Assembly: GCF_001262495.1 (NCBI RefSeq)
Contig: NZ_LGYE01000002.1
Location: 734,368 to 798,367, forward strand
Direction of reading: 5' to 3'
Source: Microbacterium sp. GCS4
Lineage (GTDB): Bacteria > Actinomycetota > Actinomycetes > Actinomycetales > Microbacteriaceae
Length of the DNA: 64,000 bases
The position numbers and the translations under genes were made by a program. How positions within the stretch are numbered: the stretch's first letter is position 1; every line of letters starts with the position of its first letter. Positions 1 through 8,361 of this stretch are shown one piece after another. Below the pieces are notes generated by a model that saw only the letters and a list, made by a program, of their open reading frames with translations, searched no databases and was not told the origin of the DNA.

Positions 1-63
1 ATCACCGCCAGCGCGTTCGTGGTCGACGGCGGCATCACGAACGCCTACGTCACACCACTGTGA
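1..63 (+). CDS. C-terminal end of a short-chain dehydrogenase/reductase (partial)
   Basis: Only the last 20 codons are in the window, ending in TGA at 61-63. They read ASAFVVDGGITNAYVTPL, which matches the usual SDR C-terminus in which a V-V/D-D-G-G turn follows the last helix. SDRs are cytosolic NAD(P)(H)-dependent oxidoreductases; the substrate cannot be told from this fragment. The gene runs in the same direction as the GntR regulator that follows 61 bp later, so the regulator may control it. The call rests on one short motif. Confidence 0.6.
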   Translation: MTASAFVVDGGITNAYVTPL

Positions 64-124
64 GCACGGGGCTGTGAGCACGCACCTGTGCGGCGCGCAC
101 ATCGGGGGATGACAGGCTGAGAGC

Positions 125-871
125 ATGAACGAGCGGAATGCGGACGGCGAACTCGTCGAGGTGCGCAAGCTCGTCGAGGTGCGCAAGGCGGTGTACCGCC
201 CGCTGCGTCGCGGCAACGCCCTGGAGGACGCGATCTCCCGCATCGTGCAGACCATCAGGCTCGGGGTCGTGGCTCCGGGGGAGTCGCTGCCGCCGGAGCG
301 CGAGCTCGCGGCATCCTTCGGGGTGAGTCGCGACACCGTGCGCGACGCCATCCGCGAGCTCGCCGACACCGGATACCTGGTGCCGAAGCGCGGTCGGTAC
401 GGCGGCACCTTCGTGGCGGACCCGCTGCCCCAGCCGTCGGATGCCGGTGCCGTGCCTCCCGCCGAGATCGACGACGTGCTCGGGCTCCGGCGGGTGCTCG
501 AGACCGGTGCCGTCCGTGCCGCGGCGAACCGCTCGCTCGACGCGGCGACGCGGGCCGACCTCTGGGCGCGGCATGAGGCCGCGCTTCCGGCGGGCCCGGA
601 GGAGTACCGACGCCTCGACACTCTGCTGCACCTCGCGATCGCGGAAGCTGCCGGCATCCCCTCGCTCGTCGCGCTCGTCGCCGAGAACCGCGCCTCGGTC
701 AACGTCTGGCTCGACACGTTCCCGCTGCTGCCGCGCAACATCGCGCACTCGGGGGAGCAGCACGAGCGGATCGTGACGGCGATCCTCGCAGGCAGACCGG
801 ATGCCGCCGAGGCGGCCATGAGCGACCACCTCGCCGGCTCCGAGTCGCTGCTGCGCGGCTTCCTCGTCTAG
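125..871 (+). CDS. FadR-type GntR family transcriptional regulator
   Basis: A 248-residue DNA-binding regulator. Residues about 30-98 form the GntR winged helix, with PGESLPPERELAASFGVSRD and the wing sequence RGRYGGTFV. Residues about 115-245 resemble the FCD ligand-binding helical domain found in regulators of sugar-acid and carboxylate catabolism. The N-terminus contains a duplicated hexapeptide (LVEVRK twice) from an 18-bp tandem duplication. The start ATG lies 6 bp after CAGGCT, a possible -10, so the mRNA may be leaderless. It follows an SDR gene in the same direction and is convergent with the next aminotransferase gene (6-bp gap). The ligand is unknown. Confidence 0.9.
   Translation: MNERNADGELVEVRKLVEVRKAVYRPLRRGNALEDAISRIVQTIRLGVVAPGESLPPERELAASFGVSRDTVRDAIRELADTGYLVPKRGRYGGTFVADPLPQPSDAGAVPPAEIDDVLGLRRVLETGAVRAAANRSLDAATRADLWARHEAALPAGPEEYRRLDTLLHLAIAEAAGIPSLVALVAENRASVNVWLDTFPLLPRNIAHSGEQHERIVTAILAGRPDAAEAAMSDHLAGSESLLRGFLV
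152..187 (+). repeat. Exact 18-bp tandem duplication within the GntR gene
   Basis: The unit CTCGTCGAGGTGCGCAAG occurs at 152-169 and again, identically, at 170-187. It is in frame and repeats the peptide LVEVRK near the N-terminus of the GntR regulator, before the winged-helix domain. Confidence 0.95.
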
Positions 872-877
872 CTCGCG

Positions 878-2266
878 CTAGCCCGCCGCGTGCTCGTCGG
901 CGACGGAGAGCGCGTCGTCGAGCACGGACAGGCCGCGCACGAGCTCGTCCTCGGTGATCACGAGCGGCGGGGCGACGTGCATCCGGTTGAAGTGCGTGAA
1001 CGGCCAGACGCCGCCCTTCTTCGCCGCCGCGGCGAAGGCCCCCATCGGCGCGGCATCCGCGCCGGAGGCGTTGAACGGCACGAGGGGCTCGCGCGTCTCC
1101 CGGTCGCGGACGAGCTCGACCGCCCAGAACAGTCCGCGCCCCCGGACCTCCCCGACGCTCGGATGGCTCTCGACCCAGGAGCGCAGGGTCGGCTCGACGA
1201 CGCGCTCGCCGAGGTCGCGCACGCGCTCGAGGATGCCGTCTCGCCGGAAGACCTCGAAGGTCGCGACGCCCGCGGCGCACGCGAGCGGGTGCCCCGAATA
1301 CGTGAGCCCGCCGGCGAAGGGCGTCGTGTCGAACGCCGCGGCGATGCGCTCGGAGATCACGACGCCGCCGAGCGGAACGTAGCCCGAGTTCACGCCCTTC
1401 GCGAAGGTGATGAGGTCGGGGCGTGCGTCGAACGCGTCGACGCCGAACCACTCGCCGAGCCGGCCGAAGCCCACCATGACCTCGTCGGCGATGTAGACGA
1501 TGCCGAACCGGTCGCACAGCTCACGCACGCCCTGCAGGTAGCCGGGCGGCGGCACGAGCACGCCGTTGGTGCCGACCACGGTCTCGATGATGATCGCCGC
1601 GATCGTGTGCGGGCCCTCGAGCTGGATCGTCTGCTCGAGGTGCGCGAGCGCGCGCTCCGACTCCTGCTCGAGGGTCTCGGAGTGGAACGGAGAGCGGTAG
1701 AGGTACGGGCCGAAGAAGCGCACCGTGCCGGAGTCGACCGTGTCGTTCGCCCAGCGCCGAGGATCGCCCGTGAGCGAGATCGCGGTCGCGGTCGACCCGT
1801 GGTAGCTGCGGTACATCGACAGCACCTTGCGCCGGCCAGTCGTCTGCCGTGCCATGCGCACGGCGTACTCGTTGGCCTCGGCGCCGCCGTTGGTGAAGAA
1901 GACCTTCTGGAAGCCTTCTGGCGCGACCTCGACGATGAGTCGCGCGAGCTCGCCGCGCACGTCGTTCGCCACGGCGGGCTGGATCGTCGCGAGACGGCCG
2001 GCCTGCTGCTGGATCGCCGAGACGAGATCGGGATGCTGGTGGCCGAGATTGAGGTTCACGAGCTGGCTCGAGAAATCGAGGTACGCGTTCCCGGCGTAGT
2101 CCCAGAACGTGGAACCCTCAGCCGCGGCGACGGGCAGCGGATCGATCAGGCCCTGCGCGCTCCAGGAGTGGAACACGTGCCCGCGGTCGTCGGCGCGCAC
2201 CTGCGCCTCGGCCTCCGGGGCGGGGAGCGTGTGGGACGCGCCGTGGCGGTCGATGAAGTCGGTCAT
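878..2266 (-). CDS. Class III (omega-type) aminotransferase, partner of MmsA
   Basis: A 462-residue fold-type I PLP enzyme of the class III aminotransferase family. Visible features are FFTNGGAEANE (phosphate and substrate binding), YHGSTATAIS, IADEVMVGFGR (the PLP-ring aspartate) and ITFAKGVNSGYVPLGG with the Schiff-base lysine. The family moves amino groups from omega-amino acids such as beta-alanine or 3-aminoisobutyrate to pyruvate or 2-oxoglutarate. It lies 19 bp downstream of the semialdehyde dehydrogenase gene, which fits a two-step route: transamination to a semialdehyde, then oxidation to an acyl-CoA. GGAGAG lies 5 bp before the ATG. The exact substrate is inferred from context. Confidence 0.88.
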   Translation of the reverse strand: MTDFIDRHGASHTLPAPEAEAQVRADDRGHVFHSWSAQGLIDPLPVAAAEGSTFWDYAGNAYLDFSSQLVNLNLGHQHPDLVSAIQQQAGRLATIQPAVANDVRGELARLIVEVAPEGFQKVFFTNGGAEANEYAVRMARQTTGRRKVLSMYRSYHGSTATAISLTGDPRRWANDTVDSGTVRFFGPYLYRSPFHSETLEQESERALAHLEQTIQLEGPHTIAAIIIETVVGTNGVLVPPPGYLQGVRELCDRFGIVYIADEVMVGFGRLGEWFGVDAFDARPDLITFAKGVNSGYVPLGGVVISERIAAAFDTTPFAGGLTYSGHPLACAAGVATFEVFRRDGILERVRDLGERVVEPTLRSWVESHPSVGEVRGRGLFWAVELVRDRETREPLVPFNASGADAAPMGAFAAAAKKGGVWPFTHFNRMHVAPPLVITEDELVRGLSVLDDALSVADEHAAG

Positions 2267-2285
2267 GGTGTCTCTCCGTCCCCGG

Positions 2286-3782
2286 TCAGTGGTTGCTCGG
2301 GAACCCGAGGTCGATCTGCGAGGGGGTGTGGTCGGGCCAGCGGGTGGTGACGACCTTGGAACGCGTGTAGAAGTGGATCGATTCGGGGCCGTAGATGTGC
2401 GAGTCGCCGAACAGGGAGTCCTTCCAGCCGCCGAAGGAGTAGGCGCCGATCGGGACGGGGATCGGCACGTTCACGCCGACCATGCCGACCTCGATGTCGA
2501 ATTCGTACTGGCGCGCGGTGCCGCCGTCGCGCGTGAAGATCGCGGTGCCGTTGCCGTAGGCGTTCGCGTTCACGAGCTCGACGGCCTCTGCGTAGGTCTC
2601 GACGCGCACGACGCCGAGCACCGGACCGAAGATCTCGTCGTCGTACACCTTCATGCCGGGTGCGACGTGGTCGATCAGGCTCACGCCGACGAAGAACCCC
2701 TCGGAGTCGAACTGCTTCTCGGTGCCGTCGACGACGACGGTCGCACCCTCCGCCGCGGCGCCCGTGACGTAGGAGGCGACGCGGTCGCGGTGTTCGCGCG
2801 TGATAAGCGGACCCATCTCGCTCGCCTCATCCGTGCCCGCCCCGATCGTGAGCCCCTCGATGCGCGAGGCGATCGCGGCCACGAGATCGTCGGCGACGTC
2901 ACCCACCGCGACGAGCACCGAGACGGCCATGCAGCGCTCGCCGGCAGAGCCGTACGCCGCGGACACGGCGGCATCGGCCGCGGCGTCGATGTCGGCGTCG
3001 GGCATGACGACCATGTGGTTCTTCGCGCCGCCGAGCGCCTGCACGCGCTTGCCGTTCGCCGAGGCGCGCTGGTAGATCGAGCGAGCGATCGGCGTGGAGC
3101 CGACGAAGCTCACGGCGTTCACGCGCGGCGAGTCGAGCAGGGCGTCGACAGCCTCCTTGTCGCCGTGCACCACGTTGAGCACGCCGTCGGGGAGACCCGC
3201 CTCCTGGAAGGCCTTGGCCAGCCACACCGCGGCGGACGGGTCCTTCTCGCTCGGCTTGAGCACGACCGTGTTGCCGCAGGCGATCGCCGAAGCGACCATC
3301 CACAGCGGCACCATGACCGGGAAGTTGAAGGGCGTGATAGCGGCGACCACGCCGACCGGCTGCTTGACCGAGTGCACGTCGACGCCGCGGGCGACCTGCT
3401 CGCTGCGCTCACCCTTGAGGAGGTGCACGAGGCCCGCCGCGAACTCGACGTTCTCGATGCCGCGCGACACCTCGCCGGCGGCATCCGAGAGCACCTTGCC
3501 GTGCTCGCTCGTCACGATCGCAGCGAGCTCGGGGGTGCGCTCCTTGAGGATCTGGCGCAGGCGGAAGAAGACGTCGGCGCGCTTGATGACGCTGGTCTCG
3601 CGCCAGGCAGGGAGGGCGGCGGCGGCCGCGGCGACCGCCTGGTCGACCTCGGCGGTCGAGGCGAACGCGACGTGCGTCGACACCTGACCGGTCGCCGGAT
3701 CGAAGACCTCTCCCGTGCGGGCCGCTTCCGCGGTATCGGTTCCGTTGACGACGTGACGGATGATCTCCACGCTGCTCCTCAT
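2286..3782 (-). CDS. mmsA: CoA-acylating methylmalonate-semialdehyde dehydrogenase
   Basis: A 498-residue ALDH-superfamily enzyme of the MmsA type. It has ITPFNFPVMVPLWM, KPSEKDPSA, FVGSTPIA, QALGGAKNHMVVMPDAD and the catalytic cysteine in SAGERCMAVS. MmsA oxidises methylmalonate or malonate semialdehyde with NAD+ and CoA to propionyl-CoA or acetyl-CoA plus CO2, in valine, inositol and beta-alanine breakdown. It is first in a two-gene operon with the class III aminotransferase and is divergent from the PucR regulator, which probably controls it. A GTG at 3770 preceded by AGGAG is an alternative start that would remove four residues. Confidence 0.93.
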   Translation of the reverse strand: MRSSVEIIRHVVNGTDTAEAARTGEVFDPATGQVSTHVAFASTAEVDQAVAAAAAALPAWRETSVIKRADVFFRLRQILKERTPELAAIVTSEHGKVLSDAAGEVSRGIENVEFAAGLVHLLKGERSEQVARGVDVHSVKQPVGVVAAITPFNFPVMVPLWMVASAIACGNTVVLKPSEKDPSAAVWLAKAFQEAGLPDGVLNVVHGDKEAVDALLDSPRVNAVSFVGSTPIARSIYQRASANGKRVQALGGAKNHMVVMPDADIDAAADAAVSAAYGSAGERCMAVSVLVAVGDVADDLVAAIASRIEGLTIGAGTDEASEMGPLITREHRDRVASYVTGAAAEGATVVVDGTEKQFDSEGFFVGVSLIDHVAPGMKVYDDEIFGPVLGVVRVETYAEAVELVNANAYGNGTAIFTRDGGTARQYEFDIEVGMVGVNVPIPVPIGAYSFGGWKDSLFGDSHIYGPESIHFYTRSKVVTTRWPDHTPSQIDLGFPSNH

Positions 3783-3891
3783 GCTCGGGCTTCTGCTCAG
3801 GTTTCTCGGTCGCAGGCGCTGGCAGACATTCTGACCGGCTCCCGATACGCTGTTGTCCTCCCATGTTCACAGACGCAAGAGGGCGGTTCGG

Positions 3892-5430
3892 GTGGCAGAA
3901 CGTCGCGAGTCGACAGACTTCCGGACAGACCGTCCGGGTGGATCCGGTTTCCTCACCGTCGCGGAGGTGCTGGAGACGCCTGCGATCCGTCGCGGTGCGC
4001 CCGAGGTCGCAGTCGGCGGCGCAGCTCTCGACGCCGCCGTGCGCTGGGTTCACGTGTCGGACAGTGCGGGCGTCGCCCGGCTCCTCGACGGCGGGGAGCT
4101 GCTGCTCACGACGGGCGCCGGCTGGCCGGACGACCCTCGGCTGCTGCGCGAGTTCGCGGCGCGCCTCAGCGGCGTCGGCGTGGCGGGCATCGTCCTCGAG
4201 CTGGGCGCGCGGCACCCGTCCATCCCCGACGCCGTGACCGAGGTGTGCGCGCAGGAGGGACTCGCCCTGATCGCACTCACTCGCGAGGTGAAGTTCGTCG
4301 CCGTGACAGAGGCCGTGCATCACGCGCTGATCGCCGCGCAGACCGCCGCCCTGCGCGAACGTCAGCACCTGCACGAGCTGTTCACCGCGCTGAGTCTGCA
4401 GGGCGCGCCGGCCGACGTCATCGTCGCGGAGACGTCCAGGGCGATCGGGTCGCCGGTCGTGCTCGAGAACCTCGCCGGCGAGCTGATCGCGGCCGAGTAC
4501 CTGGGGCAGTCGGTGTCGCAGACCCTGGCGCGCCGCTCGCTCGCGGATCGGGTTCCCGTGGGCGCCCGCGGATCGCGCTGGGGGATGCTTCTCGCGCTCC
4601 CCGGGCCGGAGACGGCCGCGGGGCGACTCACGGTGCTGGAACAGGGCGCGACCGCGCTCGCCTTCGGCTGCATCGCGGACGGCGGCGATCAGGAGTGGTC
4701 GCTCCTTGCGCAGCGGGCGGTGATCGACGACCTCCTCGGTGCCCGGTTCGCGGATGCCGCGGACATCGACGCCCGTCTGCGCGCCGGGGGGTTCGAGTTG
4801 CGCGGGCGCCGATGCCACGGACTGGTCGCGCGCGGCACGACGTCGATCGGCGAGCTCGCCTACCGGGCGCGGCAGGCCGGCTTCGCGGTCGTCGCGGCTC
4901 GGGCGGGAGAGGACGACGTCGCCTTGCTGTCGGCCCGTCCCGCGGTCGAGCTGGACGATGCGACAGTGCTGCGCATCGCGGCGGGTGATCGGGCCGTGTT
5001 CCTCGGACCGCCGGCCGAGGACGTGCTCGGGCTCCTGGCGTCGCTGCGCGCCGCACGCGACCTGGCGGACAGCGACCGGGCAGAGGAGGGCGCCCGCGTG
5101 CGCCGCGTCGGCGACCGGCCGCTGGAGCGGCTCGTCGCCACATTGCGCGACGACCATCGCCTGCACGAGCACAGCCTGCGGATGCTCGCCCCGCTCGTGA
5201 GATACGACGAGGAGCGGCGCGGTGATCTGCTCGACGTGCTCGGCGCCCTGCTCGCCCACCCGGGCAACAGGTCGGCCGCGGCCACCGCGAGCCACCTGTC
5301 GCGGTCGGTGTTCTACCAGCGGCTCACGCTCATCGGGGACCTGTTGGGAGCCGACCTCGACGACGGTGAGACCCTGGCCGCGCTCCACCTCGCGCTGCTC
5401 GCGCGACGCCGCACGGCGGCATCCGGCTAG
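3892..5430 (+). CDS. PucR family transcriptional regulator
   Basis: The reading frame is open from a TTG at 3853, but the GTG at 3892 has GAGGG about 8 bp upstream and is the likelier start, giving 512 residues. The N-terminal part (FLTVAEVL through VLELGARHPSIPDAV) resembles the purine-catabolism PucR domain. The C-terminus (ATASHLSRSVFYQRLTLIGD) is the PucR-type helix-turn-helix. PucR-family members are usually activators of nitrogen-compound catabolism genes. It is divergent from mmsA with about 110 bp between, which suggests control of the mmsA-aminotransferase operon. The inducer is unknown. It ends 9 bp from a convergent gene. Confidence 0.9.
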   Translation: MAERRESTDFRTDRPGGSGFLTVAEVLETPAIRRGAPEVAVGGAALDAAVRWVHVSDSAGVARLLDGGELLLTTGAGWPDDPRLLREFAARLSGVGVAGIVLELGARHPSIPDAVTEVCAQEGLALIALTREVKFVAVTEAVHHALIAAQTAALRERQHLHELFTALSLQGAPADVIVAETSRAIGSPVVLENLAGELIAAEYLGQSVSQTLARRSLADRVPVGARGSRWGMLLALPGPETAAGRLTVLEQGATALAFGCIADGGDQEWSLLAQRAVIDDLLGARFADAADIDARLRAGGFELRGRRCHGLVARGTTSIGELAYRARQAGFAVVAARAGEDDVALLSARPAVELDDATVLRIAAGDRAVFLGPPAEDVLGLLASLRAARDLADSDRAEEGARVRRVGDRPLERLVATLRDDHRLHEHSLRMLAPLVRYDEERRGDLLDVLGALLAHPGNRSAAATASHLSRSVFYQRLTLIGDLLGADLDDGETLAALHLALLARRRTAASG

Positions 5431-5439
5431 AACGCCGCC

Positions 5440-6354
5440 TTACGGGAGCTCTGCGCGCTCCCATCGGCCCTCGTAACCCCAGCGGATACCGAGCGCACCC
5501 GGTCCGAAGTCACGTCGAGCCTGGTGCACCGATGCCTTCGGGCGGAGTGGTCGTACGAAGAGCTCACCCGTCTCGTCCACCGACTCGAGCTCCTCGAGCC
5601 AATCGGGCATCGCATCCGGATGGAATCGCGTCCAGATCACGAGATCGCGGATGGGACGGAACACGGCGACGCCCGTCTCGGGCTGACGCGACCGGTGTTC
5701 GCCATACTCTTCCATGGTGACCTCCAACATGGCCGAGGCTCCCGGGGCGAGAGGCTGATCGAGCTTCATGACGTAGGCGTAGACCCGCCCGGAGGCATGC
5801 AGATGGTCGCGGACGATCCGTGCTCCGCGCACGGTGATCTCCGGGCGGTCGACGACGTCGATCTCGGACACCAGTGTGTACGTCACATGATCGATGGTCT
5901 CGGTCAGAGTGGACTGGATCATCGTCTGGGCGGTGCGTCTGCGGAGGATGCCGTCGGCGGCGACGTCGTTCACGACCAGACTCGTCAGCTCGCGCGTCGA
6001 GTCCAGGGCCGGGGCGTCCAGGAGCTGCAAGGTCTCCGCGAGCGCGGACTGCGCCTCGCCGTCGGAGAACGGACTCCTGGAAGGCCGCACCGGGGCGACC
6101 CGCACCCGTTCCGGGATCTCCCGGATCAGCGCGTGATCCGGGAGTCCCAGGATCCGTTCGATCTCGTCGACGACCGCGTGGGACGACGCCCCCTCGGGGA
6201 CCCTTTCCCCGGAACGCCAGTAGCTCAGGGTCGCCGCCGCGACGGGGTTGCCGCTCTCGATCAGCCGTCGCCGGAGCGCCGTGAGCGACAGGCCGCGTGC
6301 GGCGAGGGCAGCGCCGAACGCCTCCGCGAACGGGTTGTCCTCGGGCATCCCCAT
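5440..6354 (-). CDS. Helix-turn-helix domain protein of unknown function
   Basis: The frame opens at a GTG at 6375, but the ATG at 6354 follows GAGGAGGGA by 7 bp and is chosen, giving 304 residues. The first 60 residues look like an XRE-type helix-turn-helix (LSLTALRRRLIESG, then AAATLSYWRSGERVPE). The remaining 240 residues (including SEIDVVDRPEITVRGARIV and VAVFRPIRDLVIWTRFHP) do not match a domain I recognise. The spacing and content suggest a cytosolic sensor fused to a DNA-binding head. It is convergent with pucR and lies in the same direction as the AsnC-aminotransferase unit, but about 60 bp downstream of it. Confidence 0.75.
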   Translation of the reverse strand: MGMPEDNPFAEAFGAALAARGLSLTALRRRLIESGNPVAAATLSYWRSGERVPEGASSHAVVDEIERILGLPDHALIREIPERVRVAPVRPSRSPFSDGEAQSALAETLQLLDAPALDSTRELTSLVVNDVAADGILRRRTAQTMIQSTLTETIDHVTYTLVSEIDVVDRPEITVRGARIVRDHLHASGRVYAYVMKLDQPLAPGASAMLEVTMEEYGEHRSRQPETGVAVFRPIRDLVIWTRFHPDAMPDWLEELESVDETGELFVRPLRPKASVHQARRDFGPGALGIRWGYEGRWERAELP

Positions 6355-6415
6355 GCGCCGCTCCCTCCTCTGCACAGAGGATAGCGCTCAGAATGGCGGC
6401 ATACTGCTCAGCCCG

Positions 6416-7810
6416 CTACAGCACCCCCTGCGCCTCCGTGAGCACGCCGCGCAGGATCTGGCCGATCTCCCGGAACTCCGCCGGTCCGATCGTGAGCGGG
6501 GGCGCCAGCTGGATCACGGGGTCGCCGCGGTCGTCGGCGCGGCAGTAGAGGCCCGCGTCGAACAGCGCCGACGACAGGAAGCCGCGCAGCAGGCGCTCGG
6601 ACTCGTCGTCGTCGAAGGTCTCCTTGGTCGCCTTGTCCTTGACGAGCTCGATGCCGAAGAAGTAGCCGTCGCCGCGCACGTCTCCCACGAGCGGGAGGTC
6701 GAGCAGCGTCTCGAGCTCGGCGCGGAACAGCGGGGAGTTCTCGCGCACGTGCGCGTTCAGCCCCTCCTCGTCGAAGATCGCGAGGTTCTCGAGGGCGACC
6801 GCGGCCGACACGGGATGCCCGCCGAACGTGTACCCGTGCGGGAACGACAGGTCGCCGTGCGAGAACGGCTCGTAGATGCGGTCGCTCACGATGGTCGCGC
6901 CGATGGGGGAGTAGCCGCTCGTCATACCCTTCGCGCACGTGATCATGTCGGGCACGTAGCCGAGGCCCGTGCATGCGAAGGTGTGGCCGAGGCGGCCGAA
7001 CGCGCAGATGACCTCGTCCGACACGAGCAGCACGTCGTACTTGTCGCAGATCTCGCGCACGCGGGCGAAGTACCCGGGAGGCGGCGGGAAGCATCCGCCC
7101 GAGTTCTGCACCGGCTCGAGGAACACCGCCGCGACCGTCTCGGGGCCTTCGAACAGGATCATCTCCTCGATGCGGTTCGCGGCCCAGAGGCCGAACGCCT
7201 CGAGGTCGTCGCTCGGGCCTCCCATCTCGGCCGCGCGGTAGAAGTTCGTGTTCGGCACCCGGAACCCGCCGGGGGTCACGGGCTCGAACATCGCCTTCAT
7301 GGCCGGGATGCCGGTGATCGCGAGCGCTCCCTGTGGAGTGCCGTGGTACGCGACGGCCCGCGAGATGACCTTGTGCTTCGCGGGCTTGCCCTGCAGCTTC
7401 CAGTAGTGCTTCGCGAGCTTGAACGCGGTCTCCACGGCCTCGCCGCCGCCGGTCGAGAAGAAGACGCGGTTGAGGTCGCCGGGCGCCTCATCGGCCAACC
7501 GGTCGGCGAGCTCGATGGCCGCGGGGTGCGCGTACGACCACAGCGGGAAGAACGACAGCTCGGATGCCTGGGCGGCGGCGGCCTCGGCGAGTCGGCGTCG
7601 TCCGTGTCCGGCGTTCACGACGAACAGCCCCGCGAGGCCGTCGATGTACTCCTTGCCCTTGGCGTCCCAGATGCGGTGACCCTCGCCCTTGACGATGATC
7701 GGCACGCCGGACTTCTCCATCGTGGACTGCCTGGTGAAGTGCATCCAGAGGTGGTCCTTGGCCATGGCCTGCAGCTCGGACTCGGACGGGGTGGTGCGGG
7801 TGGTGCTCAT
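6416..7810 (-). CDS. Class III aminotransferase (putrescine/omega-amino acid type)
   Basis: A 464-residue PLP enzyme. Motifs are FFSTGGGEAVETAFKLAKHY, YHGTPQGALAITG, VSDEVICAFGRLG (PLP aspartate) and ITCAKGMTSGYSPIGA (Schiff-base lysine). From memory, its layout resembles the SpuC-type putrescine or omega-amino acid:pyruvate transaminases more than the paralogue at 878-2266. The ATG at 7810 overlaps the TGA of the upstream AsnC regulator (ATGA), so the two are translationally coupled and the regulator probably controls this enzyme. The amine substrate is not determined. Confidence 0.88.
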   Translation of the reverse strand: MSTTRTTPSESELQAMAKDHLWMHFTRQSTMEKSGVPIIVKGEGHRIWDAKGKEYIDGLAGLFVVNAGHGRRRLAEAAAAQASELSFFPLWSYAHPAAIELADRLADEAPGDLNRVFFSTGGGEAVETAFKLAKHYWKLQGKPAKHKVISRAVAYHGTPQGALAITGIPAMKAMFEPVTPGGFRVPNTNFYRAAEMGGPSDDLEAFGLWAANRIEEMILFEGPETVAAVFLEPVQNSGGCFPPPPGYFARVREICDKYDVLLVSDEVICAFGRLGHTFACTGLGYVPDMITCAKGMTSGYSPIGATIVSDRIYEPFSHGDLSFPHGYTFGGHPVSAAVALENLAIFDEEGLNAHVRENSPLFRAELETLLDLPLVGDVRGDGYFFGIELVKDKATKETFDDDESERLLRGFLSSALFDAGLYCRADDRGDPVIQLAPPLTIGPAEFREIGQILRGVLTEAQGVL

Positions 7811-8274
7811 CTGGTCCCCCAGTTGTAGAGCTGCTTCTGCAGCTTGGCGTAGATGAAGGTCTCGGTCGACAGCACGCCGTCGATCGGGCGGATGCTGTCG
7901 TTGATCAGGGCGAGCAGGTCGTCGTCGTCCTCGCAGACGACCTCGGCCAGCACGTCGAAGGATCCGACCGTGATCACGACGTAGTCGATCGCGGGGATCT
8001 CGGCGATCTTCTCGGCGACCACCCTGGTGTCGCCGGACACGCGGATGCCGATCATGGCCTGACGGCGGAAGCCCAGCTGCATCGGATCGGTCACGGCCAC
8101 GATCTGCATCACGCCCGCCTCGGTCAGCCGCTGCACGCGCTGACGCACGGCCGCCTCGCTCAGGCCGACCGCGCGGCCGATGTCGGAGTACGAGCGCCGG
8201 CCGTCCTCCTGCAGCAGCTCGACGATGGTCTTGGACACATCGTCCAGGATGGGATGCTTCTTCGACGACGGCAT
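7807..8274 (-). CDS. Lrp/AsnC family transcriptional regulator
   Basis: A 155-residue regulator. Residues about 8-60 are the AsnC helix-turn-helix (LQEDGRRSYSDIGRAVGLSE, AVRQRVQRLTEAGVM). Residues about 70-150 are the RAM ligand-binding fold (VVITVGSFDVLAEVVCEDDD, IYAKLQKQLYNWG). Lrp/AsnC proteins form ring-shaped oligomers that sense amino acids or amines. It is the first gene of a unit with the following aminotransferase, overlapping it by 4 bp. A GAAGAT six bases before the ATG is a possible -10 for a leaderless message. Confidence 0.93.
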   Translation of the reverse strand: MPSSKKHPILDDVSKTIVELLQEDGRRSYSDIGRAVGLSEAAVRQRVQRLTEAGVMQIVAVTDPMQLGFRRQAMIGIRVSGDTRVVAEKIAEIPAIDYVVITVGSFDVLAEVVCEDDDDLLALINDSIRPIDGVLSTETFIYAKLQKQLYNWGTR

Positions 8275-8361
8275 GATGCGATCTTCGCACCGTGAAGGCC
8301 GCTCAGCAACCGATTCCGCAGATTCGACGTATCCCGGATACGAATCCGGCGGTAGTCCGGA

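Noticed and set aside
2109..4988. 959-residue plus-strand ORF
   Set aside because: Antisense to mmsA and then out of frame with pucR; composition (arginine, aspartate and histidine runs) is that of a shadow frame in high-GC DNA.
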